A stretch of DNA of 64,000 bases, taken from Turritopsis dohrnii. Taxonomy: Eukaryota; Cnidaria; Hydrozoa; Anthoathecata; Oceaniidae. Position numbers and translations under genes: made by a program. Of this stretch, positions 22,277 through 34,901 are shown one piece after another. The notes beneath the pieces are model-generated. The model worked only from the letters and a program-made list of their open reading frames with translations, was not told the origin of the DNA and searched no databases. The DNA is taken from assembly GCA_027922465.2 (NCBI GenBank), contig BQMF02000297.1, positions 124,001 through 188,000 on the forward strand, given 5' to 3'. The first letter of the stretch is position 1. Each line of letters opens with the position of its first letter.

Positions 22277-23088
22277 TTGTAAGTCACGCAAAATGGTAGA
22301 TTGAGTTGTGAGCGAAATTATTTCTTTTTTTGTGTGCGACGTGAGTTCGAAGCAAATACATTGCAACCCTAATCGAACGTGACTTTTTTTGGCTGATGAA
22401 CTAATAGGAATAACGTTTCGTTTTTATTATTTTGTTAGTTTTATATTCCACGTTGACTTGGCTTTGAAAACAATAAATCAACTAAATACAAAGAAACTAA
22501 CTGATTAAACATTTTGGACAAAAAGCAGCAGTGGCAGAACGTGGCAGCATGTTTGGTTTGCCAGTGTATCCTAACGTATCCTTGACTGTCTGAGACGGGT
22601 AAACATTTTTTTCGAGCAATCAAAATGTTTAAAAACCGATTGGTAAAAAAAGAGTATCATGAAACGAAATATTTTTTTGCTTTTCTTTTTTTAATAATTA
22701 AATTTCTTATTTTAATTGTTATGCGCTTCAGATCGAACGTTTTTTTTTTATTCACTTTATTCATTTAGCACGTGCCTTTTTTTCTCTCCTCCGGCGTGAT
22801 CTTTTTAAGAAGAGAAACGATTTCCCCCTTACGTTTGATAGCACCCATGTTAGAGCGCGTAACTTTTTTAAAACAAAAGCTAATAAAAAGTTGAAGTTTT
22901 CTCTCTCTGCGTTTTGAGTGTATTGTTACACTGATAAAAGATTGGTTTTACCAGAGGTTGTGACTTCGAATCTGCTTCTGGTTGAACACAAGTTGTACGA
23001 GCCGTTTATAAGGAAATTTGATGTTTATTGATACAGTGATACAGAGCAGGTGGACATGGGCGGCGAGCGACGCCGCCTTGGCGGCTAG
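22222..23088 (+). mobile_element. Short non-autonomous Helitron, complete copy (CTGT family)
   Basis: 867 bp. It begins A then TCTATATATTAATAGCCG with a CTGT microsatellite and ends in the hairpin CCGCC TTGG CGG, CTAG (23085-23088), then T. It is the best reference copy for the related ones at 6340, 7712, 37642, 40623 and 63567. Non-coding. Confidence 0.85.
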
Positions 23089-23740
23089 TTCCATTGAATT
23101 TCTTGATGGAGGTGTTAAGCCAAAGAAAGCCTCAGGGACACAATGGATAGCTCAGAAGACACAAGCACTGGATGTTAAACAGCATCTTGAAAATCTATCC
23201 GAAGATACACATGTCCATCTAAAGATAGGCACACTTTTAAAGGTTGTTTCGATAAATGGACCCTTGGGTCAGATACCATTGTTGGAATGTGTTTCTGTAG
23301 AGGTTTTGGCTCTGGTTAGATTTCCTTTCAAAACTGACAGTCTACTAGCTCAATGCAAGCTGCAGCTTCAAAGAATAGAACATAAAGCATTTGAATAATT
23401 ACCAACAGTATGTTGGTTTCTTGAAAACGTAAAAATAGATGATGAGGGAAATTCCAAAATGTTATCTGAAAAGATTTCAATCACAGTAAAGAAAGTGCAT
23501 GTAACTTAAAAATGATATTGGCTAATGTTATTTCAAATGCAATACAAGTTTGCCTGTCTGATGGAAAAAACAATTCTGTGGTTTTGAAATACCTGGATAA
23601 ATGGAATGGAATTTCTTTGCGCAGGTATAGCTCTTTATGTTCTTCAAAATACTACTCTAAACGGCCGGAAACCGAGCTAATGCAAGCTAACTACTCTTGG
23701 AATTCCAAGATATAAGCTATGCAGTGAAGTACCTTGATCT
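23089..23740 (+). pseudogene. hAT-like transposase remnant, 3' part
   Basis: Right after the Helitron the frame reads FLDGGVKPKKASGTQWIAQK (about 23095-23160), the counterpart of the conserved KP-K-A-GTRW-A block of this hAT group, then HLENLSEDTHVHL and a decayed continuation to about 23715. The usual R before W is Q. A short region between the two parts appears deleted. Confidence 0.6.
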
Positions 23741-26206
23741 TTGGAAAACAGATTGTGTGGTATGGCGAAAATTACTTGACTAGACTTGACTAGACGAGAC
23801 AAATAGAAATCAATCATGCTACTCGTGAAACTTTTATTAACTTTACCTATCTCCATTCCAAAGGTTGAAAGGCACATCGTTTTGAATTTATTTGGTACCC
23901 GTATTTCTGAGAGCGAGCACGCGTATCATTTTTACTATTAGAAATCTGGCTTGACACATTGTATTCTGTTATGGTAATTGCACATTTTATTTTCACTTAT
24001 GCTTGTACAGTATGATATATGTATAAAGAATAAGCACTTAGTATACTAAGTTATGATCGGTTAAATTTTCGTTGTGATCGCCTGTTATTTGACATGACAG
24101 ACTTAAAAACGTTATTTTAAGTGGTGCAAATTAAAAATTTCATCACAGGTTCTCACACGGGAAAGGCGAATTTGACACATTCTTCGAAGTTTACCCAGGT
24201 TACTACTAATAATAATAATCATAACAATTTCACTGTGTCAACCATAAAGGAAAAACAATTTTCAAATTTCCATTTTTGAATAAAGACTTTTCATAAATAA
24301 CCAATCTTTATCTTCTTCATTCTCCTTGTTATCCTGGACAATTGCAAAGTTAGCACCGCAAACATTTTTTATCATAGAAGCGAATTAAGTCATACTGTGG
24401 CTTTCTGATGTTCTTTTTCTTTTGGAGCTTGGTGTTTTTGTGTTAAAGGATTTTCATCTGAGATTGACACTGCAGGTGATGGTGATTCCAAAGTAACATT
24501 ACTTTCTGTTTCTTTGCTGGCGACCTTTTCATGCCAAAATTGCAGTTGGTTGAAATGTTTTTACTTGGGCAACGTGTAGGAGGTTGTACCAGACTTAAAA
24601 ATGTTTCTTTCAAATCATCAACATTGCGGAAAAATTGTTTGTTTTATGTGAAAGGGTCAATAATATGTATTTTAAACATCAAAATTATTGTACATTTAAG
24701 CTTTACAAACATAAAATAAGGTAGAAATTACATTTTCTTGTTTTTAACTAAAGTTAAAAAGACAATTTGTTTCTAAGTCAAACGTATTCTTTTAAATAAG
24801 AAACACAATAATACACTTTTCGTATTTAATCATTTGAAAGGTTTCTGATGAAAATACAAGCCTGTTAATTTTTGCAGGTTTACAGGAAAAGGATAACAAG
24901 CTAAAAAATGATTTAAATCGTTTAATCGATAAAGCAATTTTTTGAAGCTAAAAAGCGATTTTTTCAAATAGATTTTTAACTTCAAATAATCGCTTTTCCA
25001 ATTCCAATGAATCGCTTCTCCAATTCTAATGAATCACTTTTTAGATTCTAATGAACCACTCTTAGGTTCAATATAACTCTAATAAAAGCACTTGATTAAA
25101 AGTCTGATTACTTTATTTTTTATATTCACGTTTTTATGTGTTTCTTATGTTCCCGTAATGGTATTTTGTGTAATCTTCGCCCATTCAATAATAATTAACA
25201 ATAAAAAAAGACACATAACAGGTATATCATTTTTTAAAAATGAATGTCAGTATAACAAAAGAGACATCAGGCAAAGGTTTTGAAATGAAAAGATAAACAT
25301 TTCCCCCCAAGGAATTTACTAATATAGCGATTGAACAACTAAACAAGAATTGTAAGCGGACGGTTTCTATTGCTAGTAACTTAAGAACAAACTTCTTTAT
25401 CTTTTTTATTTAACTGAATGTGAACCAGGTTCATTTAAATACACATTTCCCAGTAATTAAACAAATTATTTATAAAAGTAGTATTTTATTTTTGAAATTC
25501 TATGACATTTCACGATCATGTCTGTTTCGCCTAATATCAAGACTCATCAGCATGTCTAGGCGTATATACTGCACCAGGCATGGGCAGACACATGAAAGGA
25601 TTAACAAGCAATAATGGCATTGTCCTGTTTGCAGAAGAGGCTTAAACTAAACTGGAAGAAGAAGTTAAGTGATTCTATTAAAAAGTCATGTGAAAAAAAA
25701 ACGCTTGGCATTTAGTAGTTTTAATCTGACTTGTCCCACGACTTGATCCTATACATTTTGAATATCCTTTGCTCGTCGTGGAGATAATTTTCTTAATATT
25801 GCAGGTATATTACGCACGTTTGTGGATGAGCCCTGTTTTTTGTAGCCCTGATTTTTGTATTATATTTGTGTTCTCACTTGAATGAATTGAAAACTGATGA
25901 CAGTGTGTCTGTGTTATAAATAACAGTGCGGTGTCTGCTGTCAGACACCCCACCACTACTGCTCTTCTGTTTTTGACTGTCATTCCCTTGTTGCCACTTT
26001 GGAACTTGGCTCTGGAAACAATATTCGTAATGCATTATCATCAGCGTGTACAAGTGTTCTTAAACTATTTAGCAAATAGTTATTCCGAGAATAGATACTA
26101 ATGCCTTTGTTTCTTCTTGTAAATTTCTCGATTCCATATTGTAACAAAAGAAATTTTTGATAATAAAATGAACAACGTCGATCCAGTGTAATTCCAATTC
26201 CATACG
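23741..26206. other. AT-rich region with faint coding traces and a minisatellite
   Basis: 24110-24212 resembles a Helitron 3' region (CGAAGTTTACCCAGGTTACTA). On the minus strand about 24700-24400 reads FRNVDDLKETFLSLVQPPTR and, in another frame, a proline/serine/lysine-rich stretch, suggesting a decayed exon of an unknown gene. The minisatellite is at 24988-25075. From 25080 to 26206 I see nothing clear. Confidence 0.4.
24988..25075 (+). repeat. 22-bp minisatellite, about four units
   Basis: Units at 24988, 25010, 25032 and 25054 follow AATCGCTTYTCCAATTCYAA plus TG, with growing divergence to the right. The preceding 24900-24987 holds related AATCG/AGCGATTTTT words in inverted order. Confidence 0.75.
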
Positions 26207-26545
26207 TTACATCAATGGATTTGTAAGGGAATTTCTAGCAGTCACAGAGCCATTTACAGTACATTTACTGTTATTATCAGTAGTAGTTGTTGCTGCTACT
26301 GCTGTTGTTTGTTGTCCTTTGTCTAAAACTTGCAACTTGATGTTGGCATCGTCTACCACCTTTTGTTGAAATATAACAGGATGTTGTTCTATGTTTACAA
26401 TATTTTGGGAATCGTTGTTCAGTATTATTTGTTTTCCATCCATAAGACTGGATGGAAGTCTATTGATTCCTTCAGTAAATCGTCCAAATCCATTGGTCGC
26501 TGTTGTTGTTGTTCCATTATTATTGATGTATCTGCTGTATTGATA
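26207..26545 (-). other. Glutamine/threonine-rich open frame, possible exon of an unknown gene
   Basis: The frame at 26443-26207 (MDGKQIILNNDSQNIVNIEQ and on) extends upstream without a stop to the Helitron at 26546. It contains low-complexity TTAVAATTTTDNN-like sequence. Composition resembles a regulatory-protein linker rather than a transposon enzyme. No domain recognised. It may be a real host exon or chance. Confidence 0.25.
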
Positions 26546-27107
26546 TCTACTTATACTAATCTACGTGTGTGCATACCACTTTTATTTTAGAGAGTGTTGT
26601 GTTTTTTTAAAATCTACGGTCAAAATCTTCTTAATCGTGGTCATTTTTTCGTTAGACCATTGATATCTGACAATTAGTATAATAGCACGCGGCGTGACGT
26701 CAGTTATTTTTTGTCGCATCACGGGGGAGCCATTGCATTGCATCCCCAATCGAAGGCGTCTTTTTTGGGGAAATATCTCCAGAACCAATAGGGATAACTG
26801 ACGTTTTATAGGGTCTGCGATACGGGTGATGGGGTGACACAAAATTTGGGCCTAAATTTAATTTGGTACTGCGGCTATGACGTCATCAAAACCTTTGATC
26901 GACCATATCTCGGCAACAGTTGGTCGTAGCGAAACGATCCCATACATTTTTTTTGCTCAGTTTTTCAAGCTATACAACATCGGTACACTTTCCAGTCCCG
27001 ATTCCGTAATTAAAATTTTCGTCACGGGGTTCTCACACGGGAACGCAGGATTCTTGCACATCCGTTTCGAAATTAAAGCCGTAAAAAACTTTAACGCGAG
27101 ATACTAG
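26546..27107 (+). mobile_element. Short Helitron, 562 bp
   Basis: Starts A then TCTACTTATACTAATC with the GTGTGCATACCACTTTTA block, and ends with CCGTAAAAAACTTTAACGC, GAGATA, then CTAG (27104-27107) and T. Non-coding. Confidence 0.8.
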
Positions 27108-27569
27108 TAATTTACTAAAATGTCTTCATTTTCCTATTTCCTTTTCGTAGGTCTCGATACACAGAAGGTGTGGTAGGTAAGTATATCTCAACATCTCAAC
27201 ATCCTTTTTGTCTGCATATTCACGTTCAAGATGATTGACATACAGTTTGTATAACCATATGTTACGTTTACTCAAGTATTTACTACTTCCTCACACACAC
27301 CAATCATAAATCAGCTTTGACAATACGTTTGAAACCGTTCCGGTGCGAAATAACACAACTATATGTGAATTAGACAATATGTTTTCTATTCTAAATCTAG
27401 TCATGACATGTCCTTTTCCTCATCATCATTGTTTTTGTTATTTTGATGTTGTGAAAATGACAAACCGTTTAAAACAGCACATATTTGTTCAAATAGAAAA
27501 ATCTCCTGTCAAAAACAAACAAAACCCGACTAATCAAAAATAAATAAACACCTGTATATAGAGGTAAAA
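27108..27569. other. Unassigned spacer between two Helitrons
   Basis: No gene or repeat recognised. Small open frames here lack recognisable features. Confidence 0.4.
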
Positions 27570-28535
27570 TCTATATACTAATCACGAGTATGCATCCACT
27601 TTTTTAACACTTTCACTCTATAAAATTTTGGGTCGTTTTTGCGGACACTTATTCATAATGGAGTGTCAGACCAAGGCGGTTAATATTTTTCTACGTTTAG
27701 TATAGGGGAAAATATTGCATTGCTTTTAATCATTTCTAATGTTTTGATTATTTGCGAGATCAACAAACAATAGACAACAACGAAAGTATTGCACAAAGAT
27801 TTATTAATGTTTTTAGGGTAAGTACGCTTAAGAACTTTTTTGATTTGTTTTGTTTTGTTTTGTTTTTTCTTATAGTATTCATAGAGTTTCTGCGTCATTA
27901 CTTTTCAAATAATACGCCATTGAAGAAATGAATATCATGGTTTTTAATCATGACGGTCTGGGTTCGTAAAGAAAATCGCAATTGTTTTTAATTTCGACAC
28001 TTTTACGACTTTTGCATTTGGCTTTTATTTACGTTGGGGTGTGGATTCCATGAGCAGTTACAGCGATTTTAATCTTTTTGTTGGCTACCTGTAAGCACAA
28101 TTTATTTTTACTACTACATATATCGTATCGTGAAAGATTTATTATAAATATTTTGATATGCAATTCAGATCTTCTGATTAAAAAGTTTCTCTGTTCATAA
28201 CTCTGGTGTTAAACTAAATATGCTTTAGCCGGAATACCTAAAGATTTTTTATTAAATGAGTGAAGAATTTTTCTGTATTGACGTTAGATATCTTTAATCA
28301 TGGGGAACCATTGCCTTGTATCTTCAATTCATACAATTTATGTAAAAAGTGAAAAAAAGTGGACGCACAGCGCATATTTTTATTTTTGATGAATCAAAAC
28401 GAGAGCTGTTCAAAACAAGATACTACATTCTAAACATATAAACTTTATCATACTGAAATTCATTATACTAAGCCTTTCTCTCTGTTCAGCTCACATCAAT
28501 TAAAACCTGTCAAAAATTTTTACACCGGTTACTAG
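27570..28535 (+). mobile_element. Non-autonomous Helitron, 966 bp
   Basis: 5' end A then TCTATATACTAATCACGAG. 3' end a CCTGTCAAAAATTTTTACACCGG-type hairpin, then TTA and CTAG (28532-28535), then T. Same family as 45150-46112 and 56513-57507. Confidence 0.85.
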
Positions 28536-28863
28536 TATCATATAATAACAAAAGTTAATATAACAAGATAAGTTTTTATGGTTGTGTCTCTTGAAGAATT
28601 AGGCTCTGGGAACGTCATTTCTTTCTTCAAAAGATAAATGTTTTGCACATTCATTACTGAAACATTTAATTTGAAAAATTTAATTTTGAAAAATTTTTGA
28701 AAAATTTCTGCTTCGACATCTTCAAGAAAATCCTCATCAAACAAGTTAAACATTTCTTGACAATTGCCTTCCATAACAACATCTTGAAGAAGTTTTCCAT
28801 TTGCTTTTGATTCGTTTCTCATTGTATGGAAATATCCTTTCACATTATTTACATTAGCCTCTC
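28536..28863 (-). other. Open frame of unknown nature (28843-28538)
   Basis: 101 aa, opening MKGYFHTMRNESKANGKLLQ. Acidic middle and hydrophobic end, no domain recognised. It may belong with the frame at 29675-29205 to one decayed gene. Chance is also possible. Confidence 0.2.
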
Positions 28864-29204
28864 AATACTTATCCACTGCATTCAAATGGTATAATTGTTA
28901 TGGATATGCCAATGTTTATTGTGACAATGTATGAATAAACAATTTGTATGCTGATGGTCTACCCATTTCTGCTTTTTTTCTTATTAATTTTAGTCTAGAA
29001 TATACAATGTATCACTGTTAGCAATCATGAAACAACATGGTGTCATTAAAAATAAAAATATATATACACACATAGATTGATAAATTAATAATAGATGCAG
29101 AAATAATAGATTCAACATATTCCTTTGTTTTTTTACATGACAATTAAGTTATCGCTCCGGTTGTGGATCAATCACGCTTCTGTTGTTGATGAGTCATCAC
29201 AATT
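28864..29204. other. AT-rich spacer
   Basis: No gene, no shared repeat seen. Confidence 0.4.
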
Positions 29205-29675
29205 TTAAAACATTTTCTTCATGAGAAGAAAGTCTTGAAAATCGTCCACAATTAGATTTAAGAACACACGCAATTTAGTTAGTCGTGCCAAAACATCTGC
29301 AAAATAATCGACATCACACATGTCCATCATTGCACCGCTCGGAAAGTATTTGTATTGAATTTCAGCAAATCCATCTTCTTCCTCATTGTGATCTTCAATG
29401 TTACCGAAATCATTAACATTACCATTTTCAATAATCAAATCATTATAAATATCATCATCATCATTTTCATCGTCGCCAACATTATTATCACTAATCTCAC
29501 TTTGTGAACTATCAGTATTGCACAAGCAACAACATCCACAACAGACATTACCTGGTACCATTTCTAATTCAAATCTTACGTTATTATTGTCTATAGATTC
29601 TTCATCGTTATTACTTAATACTTCCCCTTTCCCAACTTCACCAATTACATGTTCCATTTTTTTTAGCCAACTCAC
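29205..29675 (-). CDS. Hypothetical acidic, cysteine-containing protein
   Basis: 156 aa from MSWLKKMEHV. Two visible features: a cysteine cluster NVCCGCCCLCNTD near residue 44, and a long acidic stretch (NVGDDENDDDDIYNDLI). The C-terminal part (MDMCDVDYFADVLARLTKLR) is less biased. No family recognised. It is followed on the same strand by other unknown frames and may be an exon rather than a whole gene. Confidence 0.3.
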   Translation of the reverse strand: MSWLKKMEHVIGEVGKGEVLSNNDEESIDNNNVRFELEMVPGNVCCGCCCLCNTDSSQSEISDNNVGDDENDDDDIYNDLIIENGNVNDFGNIEDHNEEEDGFAEIQYKYFPSGAMMDMCDVDYFADVLARLTKLRVFLNLIVDDFQDFLLMKKMF

Positions 29676-30038
29676 TTTGTGGACTTTTGTGAACTGAGTA
29701 TGATCTACAATCTTATGAATCCTAGGTTAATCGCCACCTTGCTCTGTCTTTATAGCTCTTCATCTTTTTCTCATCCCTCTCATCTGTCTTTATAACTCTT
29801 CTTCCTTTTCTCAGCTTGTAGCTTTCTGCCTAGTAGTGGCTTCGGCCTTGCAGGGAGCAACTCATTAAAAAAAAAAAAAAAACTATCACCATCATTCAGA
29901 ATTGACAAGCAAATCTCGCATTTGCACGGTGAATGACTTAAGTTTTTTTGTCCATACTTGAAATGTAAGATCAAATATTGTCATCAAAATACTAACAGAA
30001 AGATGCATTTCAGCTGCCGTGACTCGATGAAACCTCCT
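29676..30038. repeat. Tandem duplication and poly-A tract
   Basis: 29745-29815 holds two imperfect copies of a roughly 40-bp unit (on the minus strand, GAGAAAAGGAAGAAGAGTTA and its neighbour). 29865-29882 is a run of A. Together with the GCTCCCTGCAAGGCCGAAGC segment on the minus strand this could be a SINE-like insertion, but no Pol III boxes could be confirmed. Confidence 0.35.
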
Positions 30039-30167
30039 TGTGGGAACGGTGGAGACACGACCGACCACGCGGACTGTATATTGTGAACTAAAAATTATAT
30101 TTTTAAACCACGCTTATAGTCTACAATGGCGTCCTACGGGCGGCGGAGGCGGCAAATACATTCCACA
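30039..30167 (-). repeat. BEL/Pao 3' LTR
   Basis: 129 bp, TG...CA ends. A purine run (AGAGGGGGAG on the minus strand, 30168-30178) lies just inside and serves as polypurine tract. Confidence 0.9.
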
Positions 30168-30216
30168 CTCCCCCTCTAAATAGTGACAAGTCTAAAGTAA
30201 CCTAGAAAAATATGGG

Positions 30217-33200
30217 TCAAGAAATATTCTTTTCGATGGGACATAATAGTTTTGTGGCACGTCTGGTCACGATGACCTTGCCGTTCGAGGTGAGTTTTAA
30301 GTCCACACTTCGGACAAGACCGTCCTTTGAACGATTCAAGTTTCTAACAACGGCAATCTTCCATTGCGACCTCGGTAATTTAGTCTCTTTGATGAGGACT
30401 ATGTCGCCAACGTTTACACCGCTAACACCGTTCTTTCGTGCAATGTACGAGTGTTGTTCTCTCAGGGTTGTTATGTATTCGTGCTGAAATTCGTTCCAAA
30501 AGCGTTGAATAAGTTCAGCGATGTTCGACGGAATGTTCGTGACTATTTCCTGTTGTAAAACGTTCAATCTGCGTCCATAGATGGGGAGGTTTGGCGTCAA
30601 TACTGTCGTTTCCAGCTGTGACTGCGAATGTTCATTTGCAACCGGGCCATCGTTGAGGAGGCTTTCGATTTCCGCCACTACGGTAACAAGTTCATCAAGA
30701 TCTACTCTCGCTTTAAAGAGTACCTTCCTCAAGAGTCGTTTAACAAGTTGTACCATACGTTCATAAAACCCTCCCCACCAGGGCGCAGCAGGGGGGATAA
30801 AGGACCAGGCAACACCAGTATCTGTAACAAAGTCACGTAATGATTTGATGAACTCTTGGGTCTCTTCACTTTTGAATGTCGAAGCGTTGTCGGAATAAAT
30901 CTTGGTAGGCATACCTTGTCGGCTGACGTAACGTCGGTATCCTTTGATGAATGCAGTGCTTGTATTGTCTGTGACAACTTCAAGATGGATGCCTCTCGAA
31001 ACAGTACAGGTGAAGAGACATATCCACGCCTTCTTCATAAGGAAAGTTTCTGCAGTTGAGTCACGGAAATAGAGAGGACCCAAATAGTCCAAACCAATGC
31101 ATTTGAACGGAAAGTCAAAATTGACACGATCAGATGGAAGTGGTGGTGGATCAGGATAGGCGTAAGGTTTAGCAGCAAAGTATCTGCACAAATAACAGTT
31201 CTTAATCAGCTTCTTGACGAAACTTCTGCCTTGTGTTAGCCAATACTCCATCCGTAAAAAAGATAACGTTGACTTGAGTCCTTGGTGTTTACATTTGGTG
31301 TGAAAGTCATTTACGATCAATGTAGTGACAGGGTGGTGTCCAAACAAAAGTATAGGGTATCGTTCGTTGTATGATAACGCAACAGCATTGTCAAACCGAC
31401 CCTTACACCGTAGAATCCCTTTTTCATCCAAAAAACAGTTCAGTTGTCTTTTAACGTTCATGTACTTCTCTTCTTTCTGGAAATTAGTTTGTAATTCCTT
31501 TATCCACATGGTTTTGGCTTCATCCAAACAAACAGCAAACAAATCAGGTTCTTCTTCAATTGTCTTTTCCAAGGTGTCATTGCCATCCAGGGCACGATGA
31601 CCATCAAAAGCTTGATCACAACCAGTATCCAATACTTCTTCCATTGATTTTGTAACTTTGTTATTTATTTTTTTGTGATTTTCATTTTTATTATTTTTAA
31701 TTATTTGAATGTTATCTTCTTTCTTCTTTCTTCTCAAGTTGTAAGTTTTCCATTGCCGACTTACTTTAAATTCTGCGGCGTTTGGGTTCAAAACATGTTT
31801 TGGCCGACTTACAGTAGAGTCTGCGGCTTCAGGTTCAATTTCAGTAACAAGATTTGTTGGCCGACTTACGGTATAGTCTGCGGCACCAGTTTCAGGAATT
31901 GGTCGACTTACAGTAGAGTCTGCGGCTTTCAATTTTAATTTCTTTATAAATAACAGAACATATGCTGTCACTTTGATCAATTTTTGGAAAGAACTAAATC
32001 TTTCAACCTTGAAGGTGGTGGACAATACATCAACAGTATCGTCTTTGTTTTCATTTTTTACTAGTAATGTATTAGTTGTGTTCTTGATTTCCAGTACATC
32101 ACCAGCAGCAGCGGCAGAGTTCAATACACATGGCCATTTATCATCAGGCAGTTTCAGGAAAGCTGGACCCTCAAACCAAATATTTGTTTTCAATTCTAAG
32201 GGGGTGGTCCCTCTTGACACAATGTCCGCAGGATTGTTCTCAGATGACACTAATCTCCAGGATGTAGGCGAAACAAAGCGCAAGATCTTGTCGACTCGGT
32301 TCTGAATAAAATTGCTGTATGTTTTAGTGTTTGTGATCCAAAAATACGCAACAGTACTATCTATCCAGCATGTAGTCGATTGTTTGAGAGTTCGCATGTA
32401 AATGCAAGCGCCATATGCTTTGGTGGAAGCGTCACAGAATCCATGAAGTTGGCGTGATACAACTGGATCATCAGGCTGGATAGGTGAGTAACCACGGTTG
32501 ACATAAATAGCAGGTGAATCGAAGAGTGGTAAGTAAAGTAGTGTCCACTGTTCAAGCAGTTCTGCTGATAACGGTGCGTCCCATTCAACTTTCGACACAC
32601 AGAGTTTTTGGAAAAAACATTTCCATTTCAGGATAATTGGGTTGAGAAGCCCCAAAGGGTCATAGAATGATGCAATAGCGTGCAAAATGTCACGTTTTGT
32701 TGAAGCAGATCGACATTTTTCTGTGATGTTGTGAAGGTTGAAAACGAATTGGTCTTCATGTTTATCCCAAACGATTCCAAGAACTTTATTGTTTTCAGGA
32801 GCGATGTTGTCAATAACACTTTTATCATCATTGGTCATGCGATAAACTTCTGTTTCGAGATCAGGATCATTGGCTTGAAACTTGTAGAGGTTGAATGATG
32901 CGGCACTGAGATGCTGCTTAGCTTCCAGGAACAATGCTTTTGCTTCTGATGAGGTGTCTGCTCCAGATATGAGATCATCAACAATTAATGAGAAGATGAG
33001 CTTGACAATGAAAAGTGAATTTGGATGTTTGTTTATGTGCTCAATGAGAGTGGCTTGCAACAAAAATGGTGATGATGTGACTCCAAAAATGACATGACAA
33101 AACCGATGGACAGACAGTTCTAACTCATCAAAATCAACATCAGTTCGAAACTCTTTGAACCACAAAAATCTGACATAGTCACGATGAGATGGATGTAACA

Positions 33201-34875
33201 AAATTTGATGAAATGCTTTTTCAATATCTGCAACAAACCCAATGTTAAATGAGCGAAACCGAACTAACACATCAAACAATGACTGGGTTAATGATGGACC
33301 AGAATGGAGACATGAATTCAATGATTGACCGTTTGAGCTAGATGATGATGAGCTAGCATCAAACACAACACGAACTTTGGTAGTTGCCTTGTCCTCGCGA
33401 ACAACAGCTTGATGGGGTAAATAATGGACAGGAACAGATGGTTCGACTTCGGGATCAGGAACAACTTCAATAATTCCAGATTCATGTTGTTTGTCGATTA
33501 TGTCCTTGTAATCCGAGTACAGCTTCGGGTCATTCTGAAAACGGTTGTGGAGACTACGCAAACGTCTCTTCGCACAATGAAAATTATCGTCAACATCAGG
33601 AAATTCTTCTTTGAAAGGAAGTTTTACTTGGTAACGGTTGTCGGTAAACTCAAGATTGTTTCTGAACTCCTCCAAAATCAGGTTGTCAGTGGGGGCATCG
33701 TCATCAGGATTCTCCCATAAGTTATGGAGGGCATTGAAAGTTTCTTGCTTGCAGGTTGCACTTGAAGGCTCGAACGAAAGGTTTTCGGTAGTATGCACAA
33801 AGTTAGTGATGCCAACTATGGTAAGGTGGTTGGATATGCTTGTCTGCCCACTAAGAACGTATCCAAGCGTCGATTCACAAGCAACAGGACCATTGCCATT
33901 CATCGGTTTAACAACTTTCCCCGACATAAAGTTCCAGTAGAAATTGGCTCCGATCAACACGTCTACGTTCATGTCACTACCATCTTTGTTTACGTCAGCT
34001 AAATTCAGTCCCGCAAGGTGAGGTTGCTTTTCCAGGTTACATCCATAATGGCTGCCAGAAATGGGTAAACAAATGTCAGTTTCCAAAGCATCGACTAAAA
34101 TGGACTTGGCGGTTCCTTTCCCTTTAACAAGAAATTTAACACTGTCCAAAACTTTTGACTCTTCCTTTTCTCCAAATGTCTTAATGTTTACATTTGACTT
34201 TTCCATGGTTGGAAGGTTGAGCTTTTTCCGAGCAGCAGGCGTGATGTAAGAAAGTTGTGCTCCGAGGTCAAACAAAATACGAATATTGGATGACTTTTCT
34301 CCTTTCGTGTCAGTAATGATAGCTTGAGCAGTTTGCAGGATTCCAATTGACTTTTGCTTTTTTTGTAATGTCAAGTTTGATGATGTGCCTTCTGGAAAGC
34401 AGACAGCAGCATGATGATTGCCTTCGCACTTGTTGCATTTTATCTTTGAATCGCAATCTTTCGCAAAATGGTTGGTTCGAATACATTTGAAGCAACGTCC
34501 TTTATTTCCAAGAATTATCAAGCGAGTCTCTTTATCTTGAATGACTTCACATTGGTATGCTAAATGTTTCTCAGAATTGCTAAACACACATGTTTTCTTG
34601 GAAATTTCTTGAGATGGCTTTTGTTTACGTTTTTTCGGATGATGGCGGCGAGCGTTACTATGGTTACCGTTGGTCAGAAATGTTTCTGTTGAAAAGGGTT
34701 GTTTTTCATGTGATTCTTCAGTCGAATTTGAAGCAGATAATCGTTCACGAGCTTCAATTTCGTTGCAAAGGGTTTCAAGCATTTTGTCAATGTCCCATAC
34801 TCCACGTCCCATTTGTCTGGACAGGATAAGACTAAGCTCAGCTGGGAATTTCGTGTTCAGGATCGGTATCAACAT
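30217..34875 (-). pseudogene. BEL/Pao pol polyprotein with deleted RNase H
   Basis: 1552 aa open frame. In order: zinc knuckles (CFKCIRTNHFAKDC and CNKCEGNHHAAVC, about 135-160); aspartic protease with FDLGAQLSYIT (about 200); reverse transcriptase with FVADIEKAFHQILLHPSHRD and the catalytic VDDLISG (about 630); RNase H start HGFCDASTKAYGACIYMR (about 812); integrase zinc-binding region HHPVTTLIV ... CYLCR; and integrase core with LDYLGPL, YSDNAST and WWGGFYERMV (about 1260-1370). After YMRT the frame jumps to CWIDSTVAYFWI, so about 50 residues normally found in the RNase H are missing. Between RNase H and integrase (about 980-1040) are four degenerate AADSTVSRP-like repeats, not typical of the family. 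Confidence 0.9.
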
Positions 34876-34901
34876 GGGTCCGTACTCCTTGGACGAGATG
34901 C

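Noticed and set aside
27343..27543. 66-aa ORF and similar short ORFs between 23.7 and 30 kb as host genes
   Set aside because: No domain, no codon or splice support; length fits chance in AT-rich DNA.
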